Positions 45,190-54,686 of a stretch of 64,000 bases of DNA are shown here, piece by piece; position 1 is the stretch's first letter; each line of letters begins with the position of its first letter. The DNA comes from Streptomyces sp. CoH27 (GTDB lineage: Bacteria; Actinomycetota; Actinomycetes; Streptomycetales; Streptomycetaceae): positions 35,439-99,438 of the forward strand of contig NZ_JAIQYY010000003.1 of assembly GCF_020181035.1 (NCBI RefSeq). Reading direction: 5' to 3'. The notes beneath the pieces were generated by a model, which was not told the DNA's origin, did no database searches, and saw nothing but the letters and a program-made list of their open reading frames with translations. The position numbers and the translations under genes were made by a program.

Positions 45190-46782
45190 TCACTGCTGGT
45201 CACCATCGGTGCGCAGCCGGAACCGCTGGAGCTTGCCGGTGGCCGTGCGGGGCAGCGCGTCCAGGAAGACGAATGCGCGCGGGCATTTGTAGGGCGCCAG
45301 TTCGGCCAGCAGGAACCGGCGCAGGGCCTCCGCGTCGCGCGGTGCCCCCGGGCGCAGCACCGTGTAGGCCACGGCGACCTGTCCGCGTGTCTCGTCCGGG
45401 CGGCCCACGACCGCCGTCTCCAGCACGTCCGGATGGCGCAGGAGCGCGTCCTCCACCTCCGGCCCGGCGATGTTGTACCCGGCGGAGATGATCATGTCGT
45501 CGGCGCGGGCCACATAGCGGAAGTAGCCGTCGGGCTCGCGGACATAGGTGTCGCCGGTGACGTTCCAGCCGCCGCGCACGTACACCCGCTGGCGCGGGTC
45601 GGCCAGATAACGGCAGCCCACCGGGCCGCGCACGGCCAGCAGACCGGGCTCGCCGTCGGGCACCGGGCGCCCGTCCGCGTCCTGCACCCGCGCCTGCCAG
45701 CCCGGCACCGGCACCCCCGTGGTCCCGGGTCTGATGTCCTCGTCGGCGGCGGAGACGAAGATGTGCAGCAGCTCGGTCGCGCCGATGCCGTTGATGAGCC
45801 TGAGGCCGGTGCGCTCGTGCCAGGCCCGCCAGGTGGCCGCGGGCAGGTTCTCGCCGGCCGACACGCAGCGCCGCAGAGATGAGATGTCGTGGCCGTCCAG
45901 CTCGTCCAGCATGGCGCGGTAGGCGGTCGGGGCGGTGAACAGCACCGAGACCCGGTGTCCGGCGAGCGCGGGCAGCAGGTGCCTGGGGCCGGCCTGCTCC
46001 AGCAGGAGGCTGCTGGCACCGGCCCGCATCGGGAAGACCACCAGCCCGCCGAGGCCGAAGGTGAAGCCGAGCGGGGGACTGCCGGCGAACACGTCGTCGG
46101 CGTGGGGGCGCAGCACATGCCGGGAGAAGGTGTCGGCTATGGCGAGCACGTCCCGGTGGAAGTGCATGCACCCTTTCGGGCGACCCGTGGTCCCGGAGGT
46201 GAACGCGATCAGGGCGACGTCGTCGGCAGCGGTGTCCACCGCCGGGAAGGGCGTGCCGGGTACGGGACGGCGCAGGAGGTCGTCGGGGCCGTCACCGCCG
46301 TACGTCGTGATCCGCAGCCCGGGTATGTCGGCCTTCGCCAGGTCGTCCACCGACCGGATGTCGCACAGCGCGTGCCGCACCAGGGCGATCTCGCACATGG
46401 TCGCCAGCTCGTGCGGGCGCTGCCGGTCCAGCACGGTGACCGCGACGGCGCCCGCCTTCAGCACGGCCAGCCAGCAGGCGGCGAGCCAGGGCGTGGTGGG
46501 GCCGCGCAGCAGCACCCGGTTGCCGGGGACCACGCCGAGGTCGCCGGTGAGCACGTGCGCGATCCGGTCGACGCGCGCGCGCAGCTCGCCGTACGTCCAG
46601 CTGGGGCCCGCCGGGGTGTGGAAGACCGGGTGGTCCGGGTCGGTGTGGTCCAGGAGTTCGGCGGCGCAGTTCAGCCGGTCGGGGTAGCGCAGCTCCGGCA
46701 GGTCGAAGCGCAGCTCGGGCCACTCGTCCGGCGGGGGCAGATGGTCGCGCGCGAAGGTGTCGACGTGGGCCGAGACATGCAT
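45190..46782 (-). CDS. Aryl-CoA ligase (benzoate/2-aminobenzoate-CoA ligase-like)
   Basis: 530 residues, AMP-forming acyl-CoA synthetase. P-loop TSGTTGRPKG, core motif INGIGATELLH, hinge RADDMIISAGYNI and catalytic Lys in PRTATGKLQRF. The GYNIAGPEVE form and the GATELLHIF segment resemble benzoate and 2-aminobenzoate ligases. Starts at ATG 46782 in a 291-base divergent promoter region. Activates the aromatic acid for the monooxygenase. Confidence 0.88.
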   Translation of the reverse strand: MHVSAHVDTFARDHLPPPDEWPELRFDLPELRYPDRLNCAAELLDHTDPDHPVFHTPAGPSWTYGELRARVDRIAHVLTGDLGVVPGNRVLLRGPTTPWLAACWLAVLKAGAVAVTVLDRQRPHELATMCEIALVRHALCDIRSVDDLAKADIPGLRITTYGGDGPDDLLRRPVPGTPFPAVDTAADDVALIAFTSGTTGRPKGCMHFHRDVLAIADTFSRHVLRPHADDVFAGSPPLGFTFGLGGLVVFPMRAGASSLLLEQAGPRHLLPALAGHRVSVLFTAPTAYRAMLDELDGHDISSLRRCVSAGENLPAATWRAWHERTGLRLINGIGATELLHIFVSAADEDIRPGTTGVPVPGWQARVQDADGRPVPDGEPGLLAVRGPVGCRYLADPRQRVYVRGGWNVTGDTYVREPDGYFRYVARADDMIISAGYNIAGPEVEDALLRHPDVLETAVVGRPDETRGQVAVAYTVLRPGAPRDAEALRRFLLAELAPYKCPRAFVFLDALPRTATGKLQRFRLRTDGDQQ

Positions 46783-46859
46783 GGCGGTTCGCCCCCTTGC
46801 CGTGCCACGGGTACGTACGGGCTTTCCGGTGGGCTCGCGCATCGAGCGTATCGTCTTGG

Positions 46860-46890
46860 TGACGGCAGTCAACCGCACGCGATAACGTCG
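46860..46890. promoter_or_regulatory. Divergent promoter with TGAC-N4-GTCA operator
   Basis: TGACGGCAGTCA (46860-46871) and GATAAC (46881-46886) match the element before 41224. Read leftwards, TTGACT (46872-46867), 16 bases and TACGCT form a plausible promoter for the ligase, sharing the palindrome. One repressor dimer could silence both directions; the PaaX-type regulator is the obvious candidate. Confidence 0.7.
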
Positions 46891-46925
46891 GGGGAGACGG
46901 AGTACGGGCCGGGTGGTCCGAAGAG

Positions 46926-47065
46926 CGACGGGACCGGCCGTGGCGGCCGCTCCGGAAGCACGACGGGTGGGCCATGGCGGCCCGGCCCGGGAAGAAGGCG
47001 GGACGGGTCGTCGCGGCCCCTCCCGCACGGCGACGGGACGGGCCGTGACGGTCCGTCCCGGAGGG
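46926..47065 (+). repeat. Four tandem 35-bp hairpin repeats in a leader
   Basis: Units begin at 46926, 46961, 46996 and 47031, an exact 35-base period. Each centres on a G-rich stretch followed by its rough complement; the fourth has GGGACGGGCC...GGTCCGTCCC with a 5-base loop. The array ends at the ribosome site of the acyl-CoA dehydrogenase, so it is transcribed into its leader. Confidence 0.85.
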
Positions 47066-47073
47066 AGGACGGC

Positions 47074-48210
47074 GTGCCCGCATTCTCGCTCGAACCGGAA
47101 CAGACCGCCTGGTGCGCCGAGCTGCGCGCGCTGGCCGGGCAGCGGCTGCGCCCCCTCGCCGACAAGGGCGAGCCGGGCCACGTCAACCGGCCGCTCCTCA
47201 CCGAACTCGGCCGACTCGGGCTGCTGGAGCGGCTGTTCACCTCCGGCGCGCTCGATCTGTGCCTGATGCGCGAGTCCCTCGCCCAGGCCTGTACCGAGGC
47301 CGAGACCGCCCTCGCCCTCCAGGGCCTCGGCGCCCATCCGGTGCACGCCCACGGCAGCCCGGCCCAGCGCGCGCGCTGGCTGCCCCGGGTCGCCGACGGC
47401 AGCGCGGTCGCCGCGTTCGCGCTGAGCGAGCCCGGGGCCGGTTCGGACGCGGCCGCGCTGTCCCTCGCGGCCGCGTCCGACGGCGCCGGCGGCTGGCGGC
47501 TGACCGGCGAGAAGTGCTGGATCTCCAACGCCCCCGAGGCCGACTTCTACACCGTCTTCGCCCGCACCACCCCGGGCGCCGGAGCCCGGGGCGTGACCGC
47601 GTTCCTGGTCCCGGCCGACCGGCCCGGACTCACCGGCAGCGCCCTGGAGATGCTCTCCCCGCACCCCATCGGCGCCCTCGCCTTCGACGCCGTACCCGTC
47701 ACCGCCGCCGACGTCCTCGGCGCGGTGGACCGCGGCTTCGCCGTCGCCATGGGCACCCTCAACCTCTTCCGGCCCAGCGTCGGCGCGTTCGCCGTCGGCA
47801 TGGCCCAGGCCGCGCTCGACGCGACGGTCCGGCACACCCGCCGGCGCGAGGCCTTCCAGGGCCGGCTGATGGACCTTCAGGCGGTCGCCCACCAGGTGGC
47901 CGAGATGGCGCTGCGCACGGAGGCGGCCCGGCTGATGGTGTACGCGGCGGCCACGGCGTACGACCAGGGCGCGCCCGGCGTCCCCGGACGGGCCGCGATG
48001 GCCAAGCTGCTCGCCACCGAGACCGCGCAGTACGTCGTCGACACCGCCGTCCAGCTGCACGGCGCCCGCGCCCTGCGCCGCGGCCACCTCCTCGAACACC
48101 TCTACCGCGAGGTGCGCGCACCCCGGGTCTACGAGGGCGCGAGCGAGGTCCAACGGGGCATCATCGCCAAGGAGTTGTACACCACCGCCGACGACCGGGA
48201 GGTCCGGTGA
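47074..48210 (+). CDS. Acyl-CoA dehydrogenase
   Basis: 378 residues. N-terminal helical domain, FAD/substrate segment AFALSEPGAGSDAAAL and EKCWISNAPEADFYTVFART, and C-terminal RAPRVYEGASEVQRGIIAKE (the usual region around the catalytic Glu: YEG). Oxidises an alicyclic or linear CoA thioester from the aromatic pathway. Start GTG 47074 with GGAGGGAGG five bases upstream; coupled to ridA by GTGA. Confidence 0.9.
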   Translation: MPAFSLEPEQTAWCAELRALAGQRLRPLADKGEPGHVNRPLLTELGRLGLLERLFTSGALDLCLMRESLAQACTEAETALALQGLGAHPVHAHGSPAQRARWLPRVADGSAVAAFALSEPGAGSDAAALSLAAASDGAGGWRLTGEKCWISNAPEADFYTVFARTTPGAGARGVTAFLVPADRPGLTGSALEMLSPHPIGALAFDAVPVTAADVLGAVDRGFAVAMGTLNLFRPSVGAFAVGMAQAALDATVRHTRRREAFQGRLMDLQAVAHQVAEMALRTEAARLMVYAAATAYDQGAPGVPGRAAMAKLLATETAQYVVDTAVQLHGARALRRGHLLEHLYREVRAPRVYEGASEVQRGIIAKELYTTADDREVR

Positions 48211-48605
48211 GCACCGAGCGCGTCAACCCGCCCGAGCTGTCTCCGCCCACGGGTTTCTCGCACGCCGTGGTCGCCGCCGGCTCCCGTGTGGTGTTCCTCG
48301 CGGGCCAGACCGCCCTCGACACCGACGGCAAGGTCACCGGCGACACGCTGCCCGAGCAGTTCGAGCAGGCGCTCGGCAATCTTCTGACCGCCCTGCGCGC
48401 GGCCGGCGGCACCCCCGCCGACCTCGCCCGGGTCACGGTCTACGCCACGGACGTCGCCGCGTACCGTGCCCACGCCGGCCGTCTGGGCCGCATCTGGCGG
48501 GACCTGGCGGGCCGGCACTATCCGGCGATGGCCGTCGTGGAGGTCGTACGGCTGTGGGACGAGCGGGCGATGGTGGAGCTGGACGGGTTCGCCGTACTGC
48601 CGTGA
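48207..48605 (+). CDS. RidA/YjgF family protein
   Basis: 132 residues. RVNPPELSPPTGFSHAVVAA is the N-terminal signature; LLTALRAAGGTPADLARVTV and AMVEVVRL-like AMAVVEVVRLWDERAMVELD follow. RidA hydrolyses reactive enamines and imines. In a pathway through 2-aminobenzoyl-CoA such intermediates are expected, and a YjgF-like gene also sits in the Azoarcus aminobenzoate cluster. The usual Arg of active RidA (near residue 105) appears replaced by neighbouring residues, so activity is not certain. Confidence 0.88.
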   Translation: MSTERVNPPELSPPTGFSHAVVAAGSRVVFLAGQTALDTDGKVTGDTLPEQFEQALGNLLTALRAAGGTPADLARVTVYATDVAAYRAHAGRLGRIWRDLAGRHYPAMAVVEVVRLWDERAMVELDGFAVLP

Positions 48606-48690
48606 CCGCGGCCGGCCTGCGCCGGGCCGCCGCCGCGGGCCGAACCGCGCCGGTGGGCGGGCGCGGAGCCGGGGCCGCGCCGTACGCGGA

Positions 48691-48885
48691 TCAGACCGCC
48701 GCCGCGAGACGGTCCGCCGGTACCCGGTGCGGCGGGACCACGCTGCCGTCCGGGTGCAGTTCGCCGGTGTCGTCGAAGACGATCGAGCCGTCGCACAGCA
48801 GGGTCCAGCCCTGTTCGGGACGGGCGGCCACCGGGTGGCGCAGGGTGGGGTCGGACGCGGGACGCGAGGACCGGCAGGAGCACAT
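48691..48885 (-). CDS. DUF5999 family protein
   Basis: 64 residues: MCSCRSSRPASD, then HPVAARPEQGWTLLCDGSIV and FDDTGELHPDGSVVPPHR. This matches the small Streptomyces DUF5999 proteins, which have an N-terminal Cys-rich segment. ATG 48885 with GGAGG six bases upstream fixes the start. Function unknown. Confidence 0.85.
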   Translation of the reverse strand: MCSCRSSRPASDPTLRHPVAARPEQGWTLLCDGSIVFDDTGELHPDGSVVPPHRVPADRLAAAV

Positions 48886-49049
48886 GGCGCACCTCCACAG
48901 CGAAGTGTGAGGGGGCCGGCGGAATCGCCCGCCGCCCGTCATGCATAGACCATGCGCCCGTCGTGAACGCGCCGGAACCGCTCGCCGTGAAGCGTGACAA
49001 CACCCGGACAACTCCCGGACGGTCCCATGACGCGCCACCGTTGGAGTGA

Positions 49050-49562
<513 letters not shown>

Positions 49563-49578
49563 GCGCCGGCGATGCGAC

Positions 49579-49606
49579 GGGCGGCCCGCGGGGGAGCGGG
49601 CCGCCC
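49579..49606. terminator. Bidirectional hairpin terminator
   Basis: GGGCGGCCCGC (49579-49589) pairs with GCGGGCCGCCC (49596-49606) around a 6-base loop, between two convergent genes. Confidence 0.85.
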
Positions 49607-49654
49607 GCGGCGTGACCGGGCCCGCCGCTCCCGTCCGGCGCGGCCGGGGAGGTG

Positions 49655-50143
49655 TCACATGCCGTGCATCGGCGACTCGTCGCTGCACGTGACGTAGAGG
49701 GTCAGATCGGCCGGACCGGCGTCGTGCCGCTCCTCGCTGCCGCCGTCCGGGCGGTGCTGCTCGTGCTGCTCGTGCTGTTCATGCTGCGGCTTCGGCTTCT
49801 GCGGCATCTGCGGCTGCTGCAACCACGTGGTCTTGCGCACGGTGACGATCCAGCCGCTGGCGTTGTCGTTCGGCCGGTTCTCCCACACGTCGGCGGGGGA
49901 GTCCTCGGACAGCCGGGTGCCTGTGCGGGCGCTCAGGGCGTAGCCGCCGCCGTAGGCGTGCTGCTGTGGCGGGCAGAGCACCTCGTGGCGGGTGCCGTCG
50001 GCACCGCCGGGGATGAGCTGGCCGGTGATCTCGCGCGGCGGCTGTGGCGGGTCGGCGAGCGCGGTGGCCGGTGCGACGGCGCAGCCGAGCAGGGCGAGGG
50101 CTCCCGCCGCGGCGAGGGGGACACGGACACGGGTGGCGGTCAT
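49655..50143 (-). CDS. Secreted protein with His/Gln/Glu repeat
   Basis: 162 residues. Signal peptide to about residue 30 (GALALLGCAVAPATALA), a small domain with Cys (HEVLCPPQQHAYGGGYALSA), then PQKPKPQHEQHEQHEQHRPD, a metal-binding-looking low-complexity run, and a final LYVTCSDES. Function unknown; copper or zinc binding is possible. ATG 50143 with GAGGAG eight bases upstream. Divergent from the copper oxidase gene. Confidence 0.8.
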   Translation of the reverse strand: MTATRVRVPLAAAGALALLGCAVAPATALADPPQPPREITGQLIPGGADGTRHEVLCPPQQHAYGGGYALSARTGTRLSEDSPADVWENRPNDNASGWIVTVRKTTWLQQPQMPQKPKPQHEQHEQHEQHRPDGGSEERHDAGPADLTLYVTCSDESPMHGM

Positions 50144-50387
50144 GCTGATGGCTCCTCGGGACGTTCTCGGGAAGGGGGACTGGCTCGCTCATTGGAGCCC
50201 GCCGGTCCGGCCCTCCTCCGACGGACACGCAGCGTTACCACTCATCGGGGTAAAACGGTCAATCTTTCGAGCAGATCGATCGCGATCGCTACCGTGTGTG
50301 ATTAACTGCGCCTGTTCCGTCACTCTACGTGGTCGTCCTGTGCTGCTCCGTGCCCGCACGGCGTCCCGTGTTCCCCCGAGGAGCCCC

Positions 50388-52289
50388 ATGTCCCGCAGAG
50401 GGATCCCCCGCAGCCGGAGATGGACGTTCGCAGCCGGCTGCGCCGTGGTCGTCCTGTCCGTCACCGCCCCCGCCGCACTCGGCTCGACCCCGTCCGCCCG
50501 GCACGGCTTCGACCCCCATCCGGGCGGCGTCCGCATCACCCGCGAGCAGATCGCGAAGGAGATCCGCCCCGAGGAGGTCAAGGCCCTCGGCCGGCCCCGT
50601 GCCGAGCAGCTGGCCCGCGACCGCATCGGCCTGCGCGCCGTCGACGCCGGTTATCCGCAGCCGATCCGCACCCGTAGCCTGAAGGAGCACACCGACTCGC
50701 AGGCCGAGGCGAACGCGGCGTTCTCGGCCGCCCAGTCGGGCGAGTTCAAGCAGTACATCAAGAGCCCGGACTACGGCGACCACGTCGCCCTGCTGCCCAC
50801 CGGCAAGGTGCTGCTGTTCTCCTTCGAGGCCGTCGAGGACAACCCGAACAAGGAGACCGCGCCCACCCAGGTCATCGGCCGTCAGAACGCGGGCCGCGCC
50901 TACGTCTGGACCCCGCCCGCGCCCGACGACGACACGGGCACCGGCACCTTCAAGGCCGTACCGCCGCCGACGGTGGACATGGACGACGGCCTGAACGAAC
51001 CGCGCCCCGCCCCGATCTTCTGCGCCGGACACGCCTACCTGCCCAACGGCATGGTCGGCATCTTCGGCGGCAACCTCGGCGGCAACCACGGCACCGGCGC
51101 CCACCTCGCCTTCGTCTTCGACCCCTGGACCGAGACCTGGCACCGGCAGCAGGACATGGCCGAGGGCCGCTGGTACCCCTCGGTCGTCACCGGCGCGGAC
51201 GGCCGGCAGTTCATCACCTCCGGCCACGGCGACGTCGGCTGGGGCAAGCTCTCCAAGACCATCGAGCGCTTCCCGGCGAAGAACACCGCCGTGTCGTTCG
51301 ACAAATCGAGCGTCCCGGACAACCAGCAGCTCGACAAGTGGCAGATCAAGGCCGACTACGCCACCGACTACCCGCAGCTGTTCTCCCTGCGGGACGGCAG
51401 GATCTACGGCTTCGGGCGCGACTACAACCAGCAGTACGTCTTCGACCCGGCCACCGAGACCAGCCAGAAGCTGCCCGACCGCCCCGACGAGGAAGGGCGC
51501 AAGTACGGCTCCGCGGTGCCCCTGCCCAACTCCACCCCCGGCAACGGCCCCGACTCGGCGCTGATCCTCGGCGGTGACCGCAACAACCCGAAGACGTACC
51601 GGTTCTCCAACGGCAGCTGGACCACCGACAGCTCACGCGCCTTCGGCCGCACCATGGACGACACGCTGATCTTCCCGGACGGCCGGCTGTGGACCGTCAA
51701 CGGCGCCTTCGACATCCGCGACTACGGCAACGGCGAGTACAACCCCACCGCCGACGACAAGTGGCGCCAGACCGAGCTCCGTGACGCGAACGGCACCTGG
51801 AAGCTCGGCCCGCAGCAACGGCTGCCGCGCGGCTACCACTCCAACGCGGTCATCCTGCCCGACGGCCGCATCATGATCACCGGCGACGAGCTCCAGGAGA
51901 TCGCCAACAACCCGGACATCAAGTCCGGCATGAACGGCTCCATCGAGATCTTCAAGCCGCCGTATCTGAACCAGGGCGGCGACCGGCCCGGACTGCGCAC
52001 CGTGCCGGACGGGCCGATCGGGTACGACACCGACTTCCAGATCGACACGACCAATGGCCGGCTGGCCCGCAAGGTCGTGCTGATGGCGCCCATCACCTCC
52101 ACCCACTCGGTGGACACCAGCCAGCGCCGCATCGAGCTGAAGATCAACGCGCGGGCCGGCAACACGCTGGACCTGCAGAGCCCGCTGTCCGCCAAGGACG
52201 CCCCGCCCGGCTACTACCTGCTCTACGTCCTCGACGACCGAGGCGTGCCCAGCATCGGCAAGTGGGTGCAGCTGCGCCCCAGCGCCTGA
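50388..52289 (+). CDS. Copper radical oxidase, galactose/glyoxal oxidase-like
   Basis: 633 residues with an N-terminal signal peptide (CAVVVLSVTAPAALG). A kelch-type propeller and C-terminal DUF1929 domain. Active-site features of the GlxA/galactose oxidase family are present: Cys212 (IFCAGHAYLPNG), Tyr263 (GRWYPSV) for the Cys-Tyr radical cofactor, Tyr483-His484 (RGYHSNAV), and His573 (STHSVD). Oxidises an aldehyde or alcohol and releases H2O2. A peroxidase gene starts 113 bases downstream. Paralogue of, but distinct from, the cslA-linked GlxA, which I do not see here. Confidence 0.9.
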   Translation: MSRRGIPRSRRWTFAAGCAVVVLSVTAPAALGSTPSARHGFDPHPGGVRITREQIAKEIRPEEVKALGRPRAEQLARDRIGLRAVDAGYPQPIRTRSLKEHTDSQAEANAAFSAAQSGEFKQYIKSPDYGDHVALLPTGKVLLFSFEAVEDNPNKETAPTQVIGRQNAGRAYVWTPPAPDDDTGTGTFKAVPPPTVDMDDGLNEPRPAPIFCAGHAYLPNGMVGIFGGNLGGNHGTGAHLAFVFDPWTETWHRQQDMAEGRWYPSVVTGADGRQFITSGHGDVGWGKLSKTIERFPAKNTAVSFDKSSVPDNQQLDKWQIKADYATDYPQLFSLRDGRIYGFGRDYNQQYVFDPATETSQKLPDRPDEEGRKYGSAVPLPNSTPGNGPDSALILGGDRNNPKTYRFSNGSWTTDSSRAFGRTMDDTLIFPDGRLWTVNGAFDIRDYGNGEYNPTADDKWRQTELRDANGTWKLGPQQRLPRGYHSNAVILPDGRIMITGDELQEIANNPDIKSGMNGSIEIFKPPYLNQGGDRPGLRTVPDGPIGYDTDFQIDTTNGRLARKVVLMAPITSTHSVDTSQRRIELKINARAGNTLDLQSPLSAKDAPPGYYLLYVLDDRGVPSIGKWVQLRPSA

Positions 52290-52402
52290 CCGTCCCGAAC
52301 CGTCCCCTGCCGCAGGACTCCCGGGCGCCCCGCCCACGGGCCGCCCGGGGACTTCCGGCCACCGAAGCACGTCCCCGTCCCCACACCACCAAGGGAGACC
52401 CC

Positions 52403-54673
52403 ATGGCGCTGCGCGACAGCACCGAGATCCAGGGCGACATCCTCGCCGGGTTCAAGAAAGACAACATGACCCTGCTCTTCCTCCGCTTCGGCGACGCGGC
52501 CGCCGCCCGGAGCTGGCTGAAGGACCTGGTCCTGCAACTGGCGACGACCCAGCAGGTCCACGCCTTCAACGAGAAGTTCAGCGAGGCCCGCCGCAACTCG
52601 ATGGGCTCCGACCCGGCCATGAAAGCCACCTGGCTGGGCCTCAGCCTCACCTATCCCGGACTGACGGTCCTCACCGGCAAACAGGACCTGCTGCCGGAGA
52701 ACGACGGCATCGACACGGTCGGCGCCTTCGTCCAGGGTGCCGCCCGACGTGCCAAGCCACTGGGCGACGTCGACAACAACGCGCCCGACAAGTGGCTGTT
52801 CGGCGCCACCCAGAACCAGGTCACGCACGCCGTGCTCACCGTCGCCGCCGACGACAAGAACGACCACGACAGGCAGCTCACGCGCCAGACGGACGCCGCC
52901 ACCCGGGCCGGCATCGTGATCGTCCACACGCAGGCCGGTGCCACGCTGCCCGAACCCCGGCGCGGCAAGGAGCACTTCGGCTTCAAGGACGGTGTCAGCG
53001 AACCGAACGTGGAGGGCATCGAGGAGAAGCCCGAGCCGGGCGCCCGGCTCCTCTCCGCCGACTTCTTCGTCCTCGGTGCCACCGGCAGTGCCCTGCCCGA
53101 GGGCGTGCCCGAGTGGATGCGCAACGGCTCCTTCCAGGTGGTACGGCGGCTCGGCCAGGACGTGCCCGGCTGGTGGGCGCAGGTCGGCACGGAGCTGAAG
53201 AAGCTGAAGGACGCCAAGGTGGTGGGGGAGAAGACGTCGACGGAATGGCTCGCCTCCCGCCTGGTCGGCCGCTGGCGGTGCGGCGCGTCGGTCCACAACC
53301 ACCCCGACGCCACCCGGGACCCGCTCCTCGACGACCCGAGCATCAAGCCGGACAACGTCATCAGCTACAAGAACGACCCCGACGGCGTGATCACCCCGCT
53401 CTTCTCCCATCTGCGCAAGACCAATCCGCGCGACGGGCTGATCGACGAGGGACCGGTGGACGAGCAGAAGTTCCTCGACCGCCGCCGGATCATCCGCCGC
53501 GGCATCCCCTACGGCGCCCCGTTCGACCCCACCTCCCCGGGCGGCGGCCCCGACGAGGAGCGCGGCCTGGTCTTCATCTGCTACCAGGCCGACCTGGTCG
53601 ACCAGTTCGAGTTCATGCAGCGGAACTGGGTCAACACCCCCAACTTCCCGCCGGGCCGTAACCCCAAGCCCGGCCCGGACACGATGATCAGCGGGGTGCT
53701 GAGCAAGATCGGCAACGGTGACGTCGCCTTCGAGACCGAGACCGGCGGCGAACACAAGATCACCAAGCTGAACTTCCGGCCCTTCGTGAACACCGAGGGC
53801 TCCCTCTACGCCTTCACCCCCTCGCTCTCCACCCTGCGCAAACTCGGCGAGGGCCGGCTGGACGCTGCGGCGGACGGACAGCGGCCGCAGCCGAAGGTCC
53901 AGCCCGGCCCGGTCGACGAGATCCTGCCCTGGATGGACGTCGAGGGCCGGTACTGGGTCTTCTCCGGCAACCAGGTCCGGGTCGTCGGCACCGGCGCCGA
54001 GGACGTGGACCAGCTCACCACCGGCTCGGACGACGCCACGGGGATCGTCTTCGGCGACCCTGTGGACCTGTCCACCTGGCCCGCGCTCCAGGGCGTGGAG
54101 CGGGTCGACGCGATCTGGCCGGTGCCGGACGAGCAGAGACTGAACGGCGAGAGCAGCTACTGGCTCTTCCACACCGTGAACGGCACCCAGGTCTACCGGC
54201 GGATCTGGATCGCTCTCAACAGCCGCCACAACAGCCGTACCAGTGGCGGCGACATGCCGCTCACGAACTGGCGGACGGCCTTCGGCGGAACCACGCGTGT
54301 CACCCATGTCGACGCGGTTCTCCCGGTGCCCGACATGCAGCACGTCAACGGCAAGTCGCAGTACTGGCTCTTCCACACCACCTCCGCGGGCCAGCGCTAC
54401 CGGCTCGTTTCCGTCGCCGAGGAGCCGTACCACACGGACAGCCTCGACCGGGACGACCGTGAACTGTCCAAGTGGTCGTCCTTGAACGGCATCACCAAGG
54501 TGGACGCCTTCGGGTTCGTCCTCGGCAAGTACCAGGCCGGCGGCAAGACCTGGTGCTGGGTCCAGCACGACGGCGGTCAGTACCGCACCATCTCGATCGC
54601 CGACGGCTTCGGCCACCAGGACGAGCAGGTCCGCGGCTCGCGCCCGAACACCCCCTGGTTCCGGCGCGGCTGA
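52403..54673 (+). CDS. DyP-type peroxidase fused to hemopexin-like repeats
   Basis: 756 residues. Residues 1-490 form a DyP-type heme peroxidase: HFGFKDGVSEPN (the GxxDG loop, about 191-202), a His in ASVHNHPDATRDP, and IIRRGIPYGAPF. Residues about 505-745 hold four repeats of the type VDAIWPVPDEQRLNGESSYW followed by LFH and a Tyr-Arg, the hemopexin/PEX pattern. No signal peptide. ATG 52403 with GGGAG upstream. It likely consumes H2O2 from the oxidase just upstream, though the two proteins would be in different compartments unless the oxidase also acts intracellularly before export or the DyP is released. Confidence 0.88.
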   Translation: MALRDSTEIQGDILAGFKKDNMTLLFLRFGDAAAARSWLKDLVLQLATTQQVHAFNEKFSEARRNSMGSDPAMKATWLGLSLTYPGLTVLTGKQDLLPENDGIDTVGAFVQGAARRAKPLGDVDNNAPDKWLFGATQNQVTHAVLTVAADDKNDHDRQLTRQTDAATRAGIVIVHTQAGATLPEPRRGKEHFGFKDGVSEPNVEGIEEKPEPGARLLSADFFVLGATGSALPEGVPEWMRNGSFQVVRRLGQDVPGWWAQVGTELKKLKDAKVVGEKTSTEWLASRLVGRWRCGASVHNHPDATRDPLLDDPSIKPDNVISYKNDPDGVITPLFSHLRKTNPRDGLIDEGPVDEQKFLDRRRIIRRGIPYGAPFDPTSPGGGPDEERGLVFICYQADLVDQFEFMQRNWVNTPNFPPGRNPKPGPDTMISGVLSKIGNGDVAFETETGGEHKITKLNFRPFVNTEGSLYAFTPSLSTLRKLGEGRLDAAADGQRPQPKVQPGPVDEILPWMDVEGRYWVFSGNQVRVVGTGAEDVDQLTTGSDDATGIVFGDPVDLSTWPALQGVERVDAIWPVPDEQRLNGESSYWLFHTVNGTQVYRRIWIALNSRHNSRTSGGDMPLTNWRTAFGGTTRVTHVDAVLPVPDMQHVNGKSQYWLFHTTSAGQRYRLVSVAEEPYHTDSLDRDDRELSKWSSLNGITKVDAFGFVLGKYQAGGKTWCWVQHDGGQYRTISIADGFGHQDEQVRGSRPNTPWFRRG

Positions 54674-54686
54674 GCCGCCCCGCAGG

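Noticed and set aside
46926..47065. 35-bp repeats as a CRISPR array
   Set aside because: The repeats are directly tandem with degenerate interiors rather than identical repeats separated by unique spacers.
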